64,000 nucleotides of DNA from Clostridium sp. K13 (GTDB taxonomy: Bacteria; Bacillota; Clostridia; Clostridiales; Clostridiaceae): contig NZ_JAASHM010000003.1 of assembly GCF_019734195.1 (NCBI RefSeq), forward strand, positions 62,001 to 126,000, given 5' to 3'. The notes under the pieces are model-generated. The model ran no database searches and was not told where the DNA came from. It saw only the letters and a list, made by a program, of their open reading frames with translations. The position numbers were made by a program, and so were the translations under genes. Within the stretch, counting starts at the first letter, position 1. Each line of letters starts with the position of its first letter. Below, piece by piece: positions 17,491-27,199 of the stretch.

Positions 17491-17540
17491 TATTAGTGGT
17501 GGTGAAAATTTAATAAATAGTTTTTACTGCCACTTATTAA
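17491..17540 (+). other. Imperfect hairpin between accB and fabZ
   Basis: ATTAGTGGTGGTGAAAA can pair with TTTTTACTGCCACTTAT as about 16 pairs with several G-U wobbles, only on the + strand RNA. There is no T-run, so it is more likely an mRNA processing or stability element than a terminator. Confidence 0.45.
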
Positions 17541-17568
17541 AATATCTATTATTTAAGGAGATTTTAAA

Positions 17569-17985
17569 ATGGATATTAAGGAAATTATGAATATAATTCC
17601 TCATAGATATCCTTTTCTTTTAATAGATAAGGTTATAAAAATTGAGGAAAATAAAATAACTGCAATAAAAAATGTTACAGCAAATGAATATTACTTTCAA
17701 GGACATTTTCCAACTGAACCTGTTATGCCAGGTGTATTAATAATCGAGTCATTAGCACAAGCTGGTGCTGTAGCTCTTTTAAGTAAGGATGAGTTTAAAG
17801 GTAAGATAGCATATTTTGCAGGAATAAATAATGCTAAATTTAGAAGAAAAGTTGTTCCTGGAGATACGTTAAGATTAGAAGTTGAACTTACTAAAATACG
17901 TGGCAAAGCTGGTGTTGGATATGGAATTGCTTACGTTGATGATAAGAAGGTTTGTGAAGGAGAATTAACCTTTATGGTAGGTTAA
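17569..17985 (+). CDS. fabZ: 3-hydroxyacyl-ACP dehydratase
   Basis: Dehydrates 3-hydroxyacyl-ACP to enoyl-ACP. The 138-residue hot-dog protein shows [14 protein letters not shown], then the catalytic H46 in [17 protein letters not shown] and E60. No fabA or fabM is visible, so how unsaturated chains are made cannot be read from this window. AAGGAG precedes the ATG. An 97-base gap with a hairpin separates it from accB. Confidence 0.97.
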   Translation: MDIKEIMNIIPHRYPFLLIDKVIKIEENKITAIKNVTANEYYFQGHFPTEPVMPGVLIIESLAQAGAVALLSKDEFKGKIAYFAGINNAKFRRKVVPGDTLRLEVELTKIRGKAGVGYGIAYVDDKKVCEGELTFMVG

Positions 17986-18002
17986 TAAAGAAGAGGTGTT
18001 TT

Positions 18003-19346
18003 ATGATTAGAAAAGTTTTAATAGCTAATAGAGGTGAAATTGCTGTAAGAATTATAAGAGCTTGTAGAGAGCTTGGATTAAAAACTGTTGCTATTTATTC
18101 GGAAATTGATAAAGATGCTATGCATACAGAACTTGCAGATGAGGCTATTTGTGTTGGAACTTCAAAATCTAAAGATTCTTACCTAAATGAAAGTAATATC
18201 ATAAGTGCAGCAGTAGTAACTGGGTGTAATGCAATTCATCCTGGATTTGGGTTTTTATCAGAAAAGGCTAGTTTTGCAAGTATGTGTGAAGAATGTAACA
18301 TTAAGTTCATTGGACCAAGTAGTGATACTATAAACATTATGGGTAATAAGTCAGTTGCAAGAGAAATTATGCGAAATGCAAATGTTCCTGTTATTCCTGG
18401 TAGTGATGGTCTTATTGAAAATATTGAAGATGCTAAAATAGAAGCTAAAAGAATTGGATATCCCGTAATGATTAAAGCTTCTTTAGGCGGTGGCGGTAAA
18501 GGTATAAGAATTGTTTCTAACGAAGATGAATTAGAAAATGCATTCTTTACTGCTAAATCTGAAGCTAAGAATAACTTTGGGGATGATTCAGTATATATGG
18601 AAAAGTTCATTGAAAATCCAAGGCATATAGAATTTCAAATTTTAGGCGATACATTTGGTAATATAATTCATCTTGGTGAAAGAGATTGTACTATTCAAAG
18701 AAGAAATCAAAAAGTTCTTGAAGAAGCTCCATCTTATATTTTAAATGATGAGCTAAGAAGAAAAATGGGTAACGCAGCTATTAATGCAGCTAAAGCTGTT
18801 AATTATGTTAATGCTGGTACAATTGAATTTTTAGTAGATAAACATGGTGATTTTTATTTCATGGAAATGAATACTAGAATTCAAGTAGAACACCCTGTAA
18901 CAGAAATGATAACTTCTATTGATATAGTAAAAGAACAATTAAAAATTGCTAATGGAGATGAATTACAAATAACACAAGATGACATAAAAATAGAAGGTCA
19001 TGCAATTGAATGTAGAATTAATGCTGAGAACCCAAATAAATCATTTGCTCCTTGTCCTGGTAAAATTAGTTTTTTAAACATACCAGGTGGAAATGGTATT
19101 AGAGTTGATACAGCTGTTTATAACGGTTATACTATTCCTCCAACTTATGATTCTATGATTGCAAAACTCATTGCCCATGGCAAAACTAGAGAAGAAGCAA
19201 TAAATAAAATGTTACGTGCTTTAGATGAATTTATTATTGAAGGAATAGAAAGTAATATCGAATTTCAAATAGATATTTTAAACAATGAAATATTCCGCTT
19301 AGGAACTTTTGATACAAGTTTTATAAGCAAAGAATATAATTTATAG
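18003..19346 (+). CDS. accC: Acetyl-CoA carboxylase, biotin carboxylase subunit
   Basis: ATP-dependent carboxylation of biotin on AccB. The 447-residue ATP-grasp enzyme has KVLIANRGEIAVRIIRACRELG at the start, the glycine-rich ATP loop KASLGGGGKGIR, MEKFIENPRHIEFQ, then EMNTRIQVEHPVTE with active-site residues, and the C-terminal domain. GAGGTG lies before the ATG. The spacing to fabZ is 17 bases. Confidence 0.97.
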   Translation: MIRKVLIANRGEIAVRIIRACRELGLKTVAIYSEIDKDAMHTELADEAICVGTSKSKDSYLNESNIISAAVVTGCNAIHPGFGFLSEKASFASMCEECNIKFIGPSSDTINIMGNKSVAREIMRNANVPVIPGSDGLIENIEDAKIEAKRIGYPVMIKASLGGGGKGIRIVSNEDELENAFFTAKSEAKNNFGDDSVYMEKFIENPRHIEFQILGDTFGNIIHLGERDCTIQRRNQKVLEEAPSYILNDELRRKMGNAAINAAKAVNYVNAGTIEFLVDKHGDFYFMEMNTRIQVEHPVTEMITSIDIVKEQLKIANGDELQITQDDIKIEGHAIECRINAENPNKSFAPCPGKISFLNIPGGNGIRVDTAVYNGYTIPPTYDSMIAKLIAHGKTREEAINKMLRALDEFIIEGIESNIEFQIDILNNEIFRLGTFDTSFISKEYNL

Positions 19347-19358
19347 GTAGGTGAAATT

Positions 19359-20228
19359 ATGGGGATTTTTAAGAAAAAACAATACGGTGTAATAAACGTA
19401 TCGCCTACTGATAGTAATGATATTCCAAGTGTTCCTGATGGAGCCTGGTTAAAGTGTAATCACTGTGGAAAGATTTTATATAAGAAAATCTTAGACGAAA
19501 ATTATAAAATGTGCCCTAATTGTAATTACTATTTTAGATTAGGAGCACGTGAAAGAATAGAACTCATTTGTGATAAAGATACATTTGTTGAATTCAATAA
19601 ATGCCTAGAATCAAAAAATCCAATGAACTTTCCTGATTATGATAATAAATTAAAAGTAAATAAGGAAAACTCTAATCTTAATGAAGCTGTAGTAACTGGA
19701 AAGTGTACTATAAATGGAAATGAATCAATTGTTTGTATAATGGACTCAAGCTTTATGATGGGAAGTATGGGTACAGTTGTTGGTGAAAAAATTACATTTG
19801 CCATTGAAAAAGCAATAAGTAAAAATCTACCAATGATAATTTTCACTGCTTCAGGTGGTGCAAGAATGCAAGAAGGAATTCTTTCATTAATGCAAATGGC
19901 AAAAATCAGTTCAGCACTTGCAAAACATAGTGAAAAAGGACTACTTTATATAACCGTTTTAACCGATCCTACAACTGGTGGAGTCACTGCAAGCTTTGCA
20001 ATGCTTGGAGATATAATTCTTGCTGAACCTAAAGCTTTAATAGGGTTTGCTGGAAGAAGGGTAATTGAAGGAACAATTAAAGAAAAATTACCAGATGATT
20101 TTCAAAGTGCAGAATTTTTATTAGAAAAAGGGTTTGTAGATAATATTGTAAAAAGAGAAGAGTTAAAATCTACCTTATCTTTATTATTAGAGTTGCATAA
20201 ACCTCAAGGAGGTGTATCAATTGACTAA
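19359..20228 (+). CDS. accD: Acetyl-CoA carboxylase, carboxyltransferase beta subunit
   Basis: With AccA it transfers CO2 from biotin to acetyl-CoA. The 289-residue protein has a four-Cys zinc ribbon (C33, C36, C52, C55), then the crotonase-fold domain with [18 protein letters not shown] and [17 protein letters not shown]. Its end overlaps the accA start by eight bases, which fits the need for equal amounts of both subunits. Confidence 0.97.
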   Translation: MGIFKKKQYGVINVSPTDSNDIPSVPDGAWLKCNHCGKILYKKILDENYKMCPNCNYYFRLGARERIELICDKDTFVEFNKCLESKNPMNFPDYDNKLKVNKENSNLNEAVVTGKCTINGNESIVCIMDSSFMMGSMGTVVGEKITFAIEKAISKNLPMIIFTASGGARMQEGILSLMQMAKISSALAKHSEKGLLYITVLTDPTTGGVTASFAMLGDIILAEPKALIGFAGRRVIEGTIKEKLPDDFQSAEFLLEKGFVDNIVKREELKSTLSLLLELHKPQGGVSID

Positions 20229-21012
20229 AAAAATCAAAGCATGGGATAGACTAACCTTAGCTAGAATGGTAGAAAGACCAAATGCAGAAGATTATATACA
20301 TTTGATATTTGAGAACTTTTTTGAATTGCATGGAGATAGAAACTATAGGGATGATAAATCTATCATTGGTGGAATAGGATTATTAAATAAGATTCCCGTT
20401 ACTATAGTAGGCATACAAAAAGGGAAAAATTTAAAGGAAAATATGGAAAGAAATTTTGGTTCTCCTTATCCAGAAGGCTATAGAAAAGCTCTAAGATTAA
20501 TGAAGCAAGCTGAAAAGTTTAAAAGACCAATAATTTGCTTTATTAATACTTCAGGTGCATATTGTGGAGTTGAGGCTGAAGAACGTGGCCAAGGAGAAGC
20601 CATAGCCAGAAATTTAATGGAAATATCTCAAATTACTGTTCCTATTATCTCTATAATTATAGGGGAAGGTGGTAGCGGTGGTGCTATTGCATTAGCTTGT
20701 GGTGATAGAGTATGGGCGCTTGAAAATTCTGTTTATTCTATCTTATCACCAGAAGGCTTTGCTTCTATACTATTAAAGGATGCCTCAAAAGCTCAAGAAG
20801 TTTCTGAAATAATGGGAATTACTTCTTATGATCTATTAGAAAAAGGGGTAATTGAAAAAATTATCAGGGAGCCTGCTGGAGGCGCTCAAAACGATATTGG
20901 TTTTGTTGCTACTGAAATTAAGGAAAGCTTAATAAACGAATTAAATATTTTAAAAAATAAAACCGTACGCGAACTTTTAAATGAACGTTATTTGCGTTAT
21001 AGAAGTTTTTAA
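20221..21012 (+). CDS. accA: Acetyl-CoA carboxylase, carboxyltransferase alpha subunit
   Basis: Partner of AccD in the carboxyltransferase. The 263-residue protein has [69 protein letters not shown] and [15 protein letters not shown], all family blocks. It lacks a long N-terminal extension. I choose the TTG at 20221, eight bases after AAGGAGG (20206-20212); the GTG at 20212 overlaps that site. It is the last gene of the operon. Confidence 0.95.
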   Translation: MTKKIKAWDRLTLARMVERPNAEDYIHLIFENFFELHGDRNYRDDKSIIGGIGLLNKIPVTIVGIQKGKNLKENMERNFGSPYPEGYRKALRLMKQAEKFKRPIICFINTSGAYCGVEAEERGQGEAIARNLMEISQITVPIISIIIGEGGSGGAIALACGDRVWALENSVYSILSPEGFASILLKDASKAQEVSEIMGITSYDLLEKGVIEKIIREPAGGAQNDIGFVATEIKESLINELNILKNKTVRELLNERYLRYRSF

Positions 21013-21018
21013 TTAAAA

Positions 21019-21056
21019 TAAAGGAGCAGGAAATAGTAAAACCTGCTCCTTTATTT
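21019..21056 (+). terminator. Terminator of the fab/acc operon
   Basis: AAAGGAGCAGG pairs with CCTGCTCCTTT, followed by ATTTA. It ends the operon after accA. Confidence 0.85.
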
Positions 21057-21273
21057 AAGGTAATTATACAGAGGTATGTGTGTAGCTCAATACACAAAAT
21101 GTATTTTACATTAATAATTATTGCCATTTTTTTTATTTTATACACAATAATATAAGTTTTTTAATTATTATATTACAAAATTGTAATTTAAATGTAATAG
21201 ATTCTATAGATATACATCTAAAATTTAATGTATAATATAACTATAATTAAGTTAAGGAAAAGGAACTATATGT

Positions 21274-21942
21274 ATGTCAAAGAACGTTAAATTTAAATTA
21301 ATTAAAATTATAATAGCTTTAACTATTATAATATTTTTTAGCTTTATGTTAATAACATCTTATATTCATAAGTCAGTAGTAGCTGATGTTGAAATTGAGA
21401 GTATAATAAATGAAATACAATCAAATTCTAATTATGTACAAGCTAAAGATATAAATAGAACATTTTTAAATGCAATTGTTGCAATTGAAGATCATCGTTT
21501 CTATGAACATGGAGCAATAGATTTAATCTCTATAGCTCGTGCAACACTTATAAATATAAAAAACAAAGAAATTCTAGAAGGGGGAAGTACAATAACCCAA
21601 CAGTTAGTGAAAAACGTCTTCCTAGATATGAATCAAACTTTTGAAAGAAAAATAAATGAAATCTTTTTGGCCTTTGAACTAGAAAAACTATATTCTAAAG
21701 AAGAAATCTTAGAACTATATGTTAATGTTGTTTATTATGGAGATGGTTATACAGGAATAAAAGCTGCTTGTAATGGATATTTTAATAAACAACCAAAGGA
21801 TTTAACTGAAGATGAAGCAACTCTTTTAGCTGGCTTGCCACAAGCTCCAAGTTTATATGCTTTAAATAATAATTATGAAAGGGCACTTGACCGCCAACAA
21901 GAAGTTATAGAAGCATATAATAGATGGGTAGTTGCCTATTAA
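21274..21942 (+). CDS. Monofunctional peptidoglycan glycosyltransferase (GT51)
   Basis: Polymerises lipid II into glycan strands at the outer membrane face. The 222-residue protein has one N-terminal membrane anchor (residues 9-30) and a GT51 domain with the catalytic E72 in AIEDHRFYEHGAID, then GGSTITQQLVKNVFL, the second Glu in KINEIFLAFELEK, and ELYVNVVYYGDGYTGI. There is no transpeptidase domain, so it is the MtgA-like single-domain type and not a class A PBP. A TATAAT lies near 21233. It is monocistronic with a terminator after it. Confidence 0.9.
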   Translation: MSKNVKFKLIKIIIALTIIIFFSFMLITSYIHKSVVADVEIESIINEIQSNSNYVQAKDINRTFLNAIVAIEDHRFYEHGAIDLISIARATLINIKNKEILEGGSTITQQLVKNVFLDMNQTFERKINEIFLAFELEKLYSKEEILELYVNVVYYGDGYTGIKAACNGYFNKQPKDLTEDEATLLAGLPQAPSLYALNNNYERALDRQQEVIEAYNRWVVAY

Positions 21943-21963
21943 ATTTTATATTATAAAAAATGT

Positions 21964-22009
21964 AAGCCTTTTGGATAAAATAATAAATTAAATCCAAAAG
22001 GCTTTATTT
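21964..22009 (+). terminator. Intrinsic terminator after the GT51 gene
   Basis: AAGCCTTTTGGAT pairs with ATCCAAAAGGCTT, followed by TATTTAT. Confidence 0.8.
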
Positions 22010-22101
22010 ATAGGAGAATATTATGAGTTTTTTTATATTATATATTATATGGTGAATAGTTGTATTTATGATAAAAAGTAATTGTTTTAGGAGGGTATTA
22101 A

Positions 22102-23451
22102 ATGTTAAATTCAATAAAAGATGCAGTATTTTATCACATTTATCCATTAGGCTTTTGCGGTGTTATTAATAATAAAAAGGAGTTATCATCAAATGTAGGA
22201 TTTAATAAATTTGATGATAAATGGATAAATCATTTAAAAAATATGGGCATAAATGCAATTTATTTTGGACCTATATTTCAATCAAGCTATCATGGATATG
22301 ATACAATAGATTATCTTAAACTAGATGATCGTTTAGGAACAAATAATGATTTTAAGGATATAGTATCTAAACTTCATGATAATAATATAAAAGTTATTAT
22401 TGATGGTGTTTTTAATCATGTTGGTCGAGAATTTTGGGCATTTGTAGATGTTAAAAACAATGGTAGTAACTCAAAGTATTCCTCTTGGTTTAATATTAAC
22501 TTTAATGGAAATAGTAATTATAATGATGGTTTTTATTATGAAGGCTGGGAAGGACACTATGATTTAGTTAAGCTAAACTTATATAATCAAGCTGTAAAAG
22601 ATTATTTGCTTCAAGTTGTTGAAAAATGGATTGATTATTTTGATATTGATGGAATAAGACTTGATGTTGCATATTTATTAGAAAAAGATTTTATTAAACA
22701 ATTAAGATTTACAACTAACAAGAAAAAAAACAATTTTTGGCTAATTGGCGAAATGATTCATGGTGATTATAATTCTATAGTTTCACCTGAAATGTTACAT
22801 TCTGCAACAAACTATGAATTGTATAAAGGATTATATTCAGGGCATAATGATAAAAATTATTTTGAAATAGCTTATTCACTTAATAGACAATTTGGAGAGT
22901 ATGGTATATATAAAAATTTAACCTTATATAATTTCGTTGATAATCATGATGTAAATAGAATAGCTACTATTGTAAATGATAAAAGATATCTAAAGAATAT
23001 ATATACCTTATTATTTACAATACCAGGAGTGCCATCAATATATTATGGTAGTGAATGGGGAATAGAAGGTGATAGAAGTATTACTGATCTTAACCTAAGA
23101 CCACAACTTAATATAGATGAGTTTGATAAAAATGAAAATTCAAAACAACTTGAAAACTTTATTACAACTTTAATTTCTATAAGAAAAAATAATAAAGAAC
23201 TTACTTATGGAGTATATAAAGAATTTCTTGTTAAAAATAAGCAATTTGTTTTTGGTCGATATTTAAATGATAATTGGATATTAATATTATTAAATCTTGA
23301 TGATAAAGAAGAGTATATAGAACTTGATAATCCATTTAAAGATCAATCACTTGTAGATTTATTAGATGAAAATAATAAAGTTACAAGTGAAGGTAGTAGA
23401 TTAAATATTAAAATGAAGCCATTTAGTAGTAAGATATTAAAGGGAATTTAA
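22102..23451 (+). CDS. Intracellular GH13 alpha-amylase-family enzyme
   Basis: A glycoside hydrolase of 449 residues with no signal peptide, so cytoplasmic. The TIM barrel shows VIIDGVFNHVG (region I), GIRLDVA with nucleophile D188 (region II), WLIGEM with E217 (region III) and FVDNHD with D283 (region IV), so all three catalytic acids are present. A small C-terminal beta domain follows. There is no CBM. The compact size and active-site blocks recall maltodextrin-acting enzymes such as cyclomaltodextrinase or oligo-glucosidases, but the exact specificity is not clear. TTAGGAGGG precedes the ATG. Confidence 0.88.
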   Translation: MLNSIKDAVFYHIYPLGFCGVINNKKELSSNVGFNKFDDKWINHLKNMGINAIYFGPIFQSSYHGYDTIDYLKLDDRLGTNNDFKDIVSKLHDNNIKVIIDGVFNHVGREFWAFVDVKNNGSNSKYSSWFNINFNGNSNYNDGFYYEGWEGHYDLVKLNLYNQAVKDYLLQVVEKWIDYFDIDGIRLDVAYLLEKDFIKQLRFTTNKKKNNFWLIGEMIHGDYNSIVSPEMLHSATNYELYKGLYSGHNDKNYFEIAYSLNRQFGEYGIYKNLTLYNFVDNHDVNRIATIVNDKRYLKNIYTLLFTIPGVPSIYYGSEWGIEGDRSITDLNLRPQLNIDEFDKNENSKQLENFITTLISIRKNNKELTYGVYKEFLVKNKQFVFGRYLNDNWILILLNLDDKEEYIELDNPFKDQSLVDLLDENNKVTSEGSRLNIKMKPFSSKILKGI

Positions 23452-23462
23452 GTTATAAAATA

Positions 23463-23508
23463 AAAATTAACTCTCCTTATATTTAGAATAAGGAGAGTTA
23501 ATTTTTTA
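23463..23508. terminator. Bidirectional intrinsic terminator
   Basis: A 16-bp perfect stem, AATTAACTCTCCTTAT with its complement, followed by six T, between the GH13 gene and the convergent membrane protein gene. Confidence 0.9.
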
Positions 23509-23523
23509 TTTTTAATTTATAAA

Positions 23524-23919
23524 TTATTTAAATGAATAATTATCTATAATAAAAATTAAAGATAAAACAATAAATACTGACGTAACTGTAAATATTAATG
23601 GTCCTGCAATTGATGCAAGTAAGTTTAATACATATTGTGGATAAGGATAGTAAATAAGCTTTCCCACTATTTCCCTTATAGATGTAATAAATACTATATT
23701 TATAATAGTATACGTTACTTGTAATATAAATGCTTTTCTTGCATTAATTCTTATATTATTACTTCCAATACATAAAAAATAAACAATTAAAGGATATGCC
23801 CATATAATATAGCTTATATTATAAAAATAAAGCAAACAAATAGGAAAAATATAAAGTGAAATTACTATAGTATTTTCATTTATATGCATATTAATTAGTT
23901 TATTTTCTTTATACCACAT
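23524..23919 (-). CDS. Small membrane protein, DUF4870-like
   Basis: A 131-residue protein with about three to four hydrophobic segments (residues about 18-34, 36-50, 64-82 and 98-127). The middle, IRINARKAFILQVTYTIIN, resembles the N-x-Q-x region of DUF4870 proteins, but the match is weak. GGAGGGG lies 11 bases before the ATG; an internal ATG at residue 11 is an alternative start. It is divergent from htpG, and the promoters are separated by about 120 bases. Confidence 0.5.
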   Translation of the reverse strand: MWYKENKLINMHINENTIVISLYIFPICLLYFYNISYIIWAYPLIVYFLCIGSNNIRINARKAFILQVTYTIINIVFITSIREIVGKLIYYPYPQYVLNLLASIAGPLIFTVTSVFIVLSLIFIIDNYSFK

Positions 23920-24002
23920 TCCCGTAAAAACCCCTCCACATTATAAATAGTATATAATAATATATTCGTTGTATCATTCAGCTAGAATTTTTATGAAAAC
24001 AA

Positions 24003-24019
24003 TAACAAAAGATTTGTTA
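24003..24019. promoter_or_regulatory. Perfect palindrome upstream of the htpG promoter
   Basis: TAACAAA-AGA-TTTGTTA, a 7-bp inverted repeat with a three-base centre, lies 20 bases upstream of the htpG -35. I do not recognise a matching regulator. Confidence 0.45.
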
Positions 24020-24039
24020 AAAATTCTCATATTAAGATG

Positions 24040-24067
24040 TTGACATTAAAATATAAATGAGTAAAAT
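24040..24067 (+). promoter_or_regulatory. htpG promoter
   Basis: TTGACA (24040-24045) and TAAAAT (24062-24067), 16-base spacer. Transcription would start near 24074, just before the CIRCE element. Confidence 0.7.
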
Positions 24068-24080
24068 TAATTATATAAGG

Positions 24081-24107
24081 TTAGCACTCATCTGTATAGA
24101 GTGCTAA
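24081..24107 (+). promoter_or_regulatory. CIRCE element (HrcA operator)
   Basis: TTAGCACTC, nine bases, GAGTGCTAA: an exact match to the consensus. It lies in the 5' untranslated region of htpG, where HrcA blocks transcription until heat stress titrates it away. Confidence 0.97.
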
Positions 24108-24145
24108 CAACAAAAAAATATAAATGTTATTAAGGAGAGAGTTTT

Positions 24146-26026
24146 ATGGAAACAAAACAATTTAAAGCAGAATCTAAAAGACTATTAGATTTAATGATTA
24201 ATTCAATTTACACACATAGAGAAATCTTTCTAAGAGAGCTTATCTCTAATGCTAGTGATGCTATTGATAAGATATATTATAAATCTTTAGGGGATGACAC
24301 TATAAACTTTAATAAAGATGACTTTTTTATTAAGGTTTCTATAGATAAGGATAATAGAATAATTAAAATAAGTGATACTGGAATTGGAATGAATAAAGAG
24401 GAGTTAGATGATAACTTAGGAGTTATTGCTAAAAGTGGTTCTCTTCAATTTAAAAAAGAAAATGAAATTAAAGATGGTTGTGACATAATAGGTCAATTTG
24501 GTGTAGGATTTTATTCATCATTTTTAATAGCAGATAAAGTAACTGTAATCACTAAAGCTTTTGGAAATAATGAAGCTTATAAATGGGAATCTACTGGTGT
24601 TGAAGGTTATACAATAGAACCATGTACTAAAGATACAGTAGGTACTGATATTATATTACATGTAAAAGAAAATACAGATGATGAAAATTTTGATGAGTAT
24701 TTAAATGAATATAAAATAAAATCTTTAATTAAAAAATATTCAGACTTTATTAGATATCCAATTAAAATGGATATAACTGAAAGAAAGCTTAAAGAAGGAA
24801 CTGAAAATGATTATGAAGACTACATAGAAGAAAAAGTAGTTAATAGTATGGTTCCTATTTGGAGAAAAAATAAAAATGAATTAACTATAGAAGATTATAA
24901 TAATTTCTATAAAGAAAAGCATTATGGATTTGATAATCCCTTAAAACATATTCATTTAAGTGTTGATGGAACTGTAAGCTATAATGCAATATTATATATT
25001 CCTGAAAACATGCCTTATGATTTCTATACTAAGGAATATGAAAAGGGGTTAGAACTATATTCAAATGGTGTTATGATTATGAATAAATGTTCTGATCTTT
25101 TACCAGACTATTTTGGATTTGTAAAAGGAATAGTTGATTCTGAAGATTTATCTTTAAATATTTCTAGAGAAATCCTTCAACATGATAGACAATTAAGATT
25201 TATTGCTAAAAATATAAAAAATAAAATTAAAAGCGAACTAGAAAAAATGCTTAAAAATGAAAGAGAAAGTTATGAGAAATTCTATAAAGCATTTGGAAGA
25301 ACTTTAAAATTTGGTGTATATGATAATTTTGGAGCTGAAAAGGAAGTTCTTCAAGATTTACTAATGTTCTATTCATCAAAAGAAAAGAAGATGGTTACAT
25401 TAGATGAATATATTACAAGGATGAGCGAAGAACAAAAATATATTTACTATGCTGTTGGTGAATCTATTGATAGAATTGAAAAAATGCCACAAACTGAGGT
25501 TTTATTAGATAAAGGATATGAAATCTTATATTTCACAGATGATATCGATGAATTTGCTATAAAAATGTTAATGAAATATAAAGAAAAAGAATTTAGATCT
25601 GTTTCTAGCAGTGATTTAGGCATAGAAAATAATTATGATGACAATAAAGAGGAAGAAAATAATGCAGAGAATAACTCATTATTTGATGCTATGAAGGAAA
25701 TATTAAACGGTAAGATAAGCGTTGTTAAAGCATCTAAGAAACTTAAAAATCATCCTGTTTGTTTATCAAATGAAGGTGATCTTTCAATTGAAATGGAAAA
25801 AGTATTAAATTCAATGCCTAATAATCAAGATGTAAAGGCTCAAAAGGTATTAGAAATTAATATTCATCATGATATATTTAACTCATTAAAAGATGCATAT
25901 GAGAATGATAAAGATAAATTAAACTTATATACTAATCTTTTATATAATCAAGCATTATTAATAGAAGGTTTATCAATATCAGATCCTGTTGAGTTTACTA
26001 ATAATATTTGTAAATTAATGAAATAA
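24146..26026 (+). CDS. htpG: Molecular chaperone HtpG (Hsp90)
   Basis: ATP-dependent homodimeric chaperone of 626 residues. The GHKL ATPase domain (1-215) has [34 protein letters not shown] and [18 protein letters not shown]. The middle domain carries [21 protein letters not shown] with the conserved Arg, and a C-terminal dimerisation domain follows. It lacks the eukaryotic MEEVD tail, as expected. AAGGAGAG precedes the ATG. Control by CIRCE/HrcA is shown by the site just upstream; in Bacillus subtilis htpG is not in the HrcA regulon, so this wiring differs. Confidence 0.97.
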   Translation: METKQFKAESKRLLDLMINSIYTHREIFLRELISNASDAIDKIYYKSLGDDTINFNKDDFFIKVSIDKDNRIIKISDTGIGMNKEELDDNLGVIAKSGSLQFKKENEIKDGCDIIGQFGVGFYSSFLIADKVTVITKAFGNNEAYKWESTGVEGYTIEPCTKDTVGTDIILHVKENTDDENFDEYLNEYKIKSLIKKYSDFIRYPIKMDITERKLKEGTENDYEDYIEEKVVNSMVPIWRKNKNELTIEDYNNFYKEKHYGFDNPLKHIHLSVDGTVSYNAILYIPENMPYDFYTKEYEKGLELYSNGVMIMNKCSDLLPDYFGFVKGIVDSEDLSLNISREILQHDRQLRFIAKNIKNKIKSELEKMLKNERESYEKFYKAFGRTLKFGVYDNFGAEKEVLQDLLMFYSSKEKKMVTLDEYITRMSEEQKYIYYAVGESIDRIEKMPQTEVLLDKGYEILYFTDDIDEFAIKMLMKYKEKEFRSVSSSDLGIENNYDDNKEEENNAENNSLFDAMKEILNGKISVVKASKKLKNHPVCLSNEGDLSIEMEKVLNSMPNNQDVKAQKVLEINIHHDIFNSLKDAYENDKDKLNLYTNLLYNQALLIEGLSISDPVEFTNNICKLMK

Positions 26027-26052
26027 TTTCACATTTAATAATAAAAATATAA

Positions 26053-26098
26053 AATCCCTAATATAAATGTAGAATATACATCTATATTAGGGATTACT
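26053..26098. terminator. Hairpin between htpG and a convergent gene
   Basis: AATCCCTAATATA pairs with TATATTAGGGATT across a 17-base loop that has its own short ATGT/ACAT stem. The T-run is weak. Confidence 0.6.
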
Positions 26099-26121
26099 TA
26101 ATTTATATAAAGTTTTAATAA

Positions 26122-26424
26122 TTATTCATATTTAAACTTTACAATAATTTCTTTAATTTCACCCTTTGAATTTTTTCTAATTGAAAAATTCTTAATATCT
26201 TTGAATTCATTTTCTAATTGGAATGAAAGCTCATTAATAGTTGCTTTACACTTCTTTGATAAATCGTTATCCTCTACAATAACAAATCTTGACTTTTTAC
26301 AAGTTGTCTCATTTTGTAAATCATCTATTATTACATAATATTCAGAAGTTTCTTCAATTACATAATACTCCTTATTTACAGTTAAACTAGCACATAAATT
26401 ATTATTTATACATCTTAAAATCAT
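26122..26424 (-). CDS. Hypothetical protein (100 aa)
   Basis: I do not recognise the family. The start is ATG 26424 (MILRCINNNLCASL), eight bases after GGGAGGAAA; the in-frame ATG at 26454 lies upstream of that site. The N-terminal half (LTVNKEYYVIEETSEYYVIIDDLQNE) has the alternating pattern of a small SH3-like beta barrel, and the C-terminal half alternates charged helix and strand. There is no signal peptide. It lies alone between htpG and a + strand hypothetical gene. Confidence 0.6.
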   Translation of the reverse strand: MILRCINNNLCASLTVNKEYYVIEETSEYYVIIDDLQNETTCKKSRFVIVEDNDLSKKCKATINELSFQLENEFKDIKNFSIRKNSKGEIKEIIVKFKYE

Positions 26425-26653
26425 GATAATTTCCTCCCTACCCTTTTTCTTCATTATAAATCATAATTTAGAAAATTTAAATAGTAACTTTACATAAATT
26501 TAACATGCTTTTTTAGTAAAAAAATCTATTATTTCATAAATATATTTTACAAAGATACCTCGAATCCTGTATAATCAACAGTGCTAAATAAATTTATTTA
26601 TATTTTATAAATCTAAAGAAAAAACTTTTATCAATAATACTGGAGGGAAATAC

Positions 26654-27181
26654 ATGGAAATAAAGGATAGGGGATTAAATGAAAAAATTAATCAACTAAA
26701 AAAAGGCTTAGAAATAATTGGTGGAAAATCAGTTTTATTATGTGATGATAACAGTGAGATTCTAAATTATATTATAGAAAAAGCTTTTAATGATGGAATT
26801 GTTAAATTTAATATAAATAATACTGAATATACTATTAATGAATTAATTAAATGTAAACAAGCTTATGAAATTCATTTTCTAAAAAACAAATTAACAACCC
26901 TTAATTCAATTGTATATAAAATAAAAAAGTATGATACATCATTAGACTGTTTAATAAGAAAATATAAAAAGAGTAAATCATTAGAAGAGTATAATGAAAT
27001 TACTAATAAAATTAAAAAAACTTATAGACTTGATATTAACAAAATAGTATTAAATAGTATTAATACTGAAATTTTAGATAAGTTAAGTTTAGAAGAGCAA
27101 GAAGTTTTTTATGGTGAATACTTAACTCAAAAAAGAAAACAAATAATTGATGGTGTTATTAGTAAAATGGGGATAGTTTAA
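26654..27181 (+). CDS. Hypothetical helical protein (175 aa)
   Basis: I do not recognise the family. It starts at an ATG after GGAGGGAAA. The first 60 residues have a mixed pattern (GGKSVLLCDDNSEILNYIIEKAF); the remainder is long, Lys-rich helix. There are no membrane segments or cysteine clusters. A TGTATAAT near 26568 may be part of an extended -10 promoter. The stop codon lies inside the terminator hairpin that follows. Confidence 0.55.
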   Translation: MEIKDRGLNEKINQLKKGLEIIGGKSVLLCDDNSEILNYIIEKAFNDGIVKFNINNTEYTINELIKCKQAYEIHFLKNKLTTLNSIVYKIKKYDTSLDCLIRKYKKSKSLEEYNEITNKIKKTYRLDINKIVLNSINTEILDKLSLEEQEVFYGEYLTQKRKQIIDGVISKMGIV

Positions 27182-27199
27182 TATTAAACTATCCTTTTT
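27171..27199. terminator. Bidirectional intrinsic terminator overlapping a stop codon
   Basis: GGATAGTTTAAT pairs with ATTAAACTATCC, followed by TTTTT. The stop codon TAA of the upstream gene is inside the 5' arm. Confidence 0.8.
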
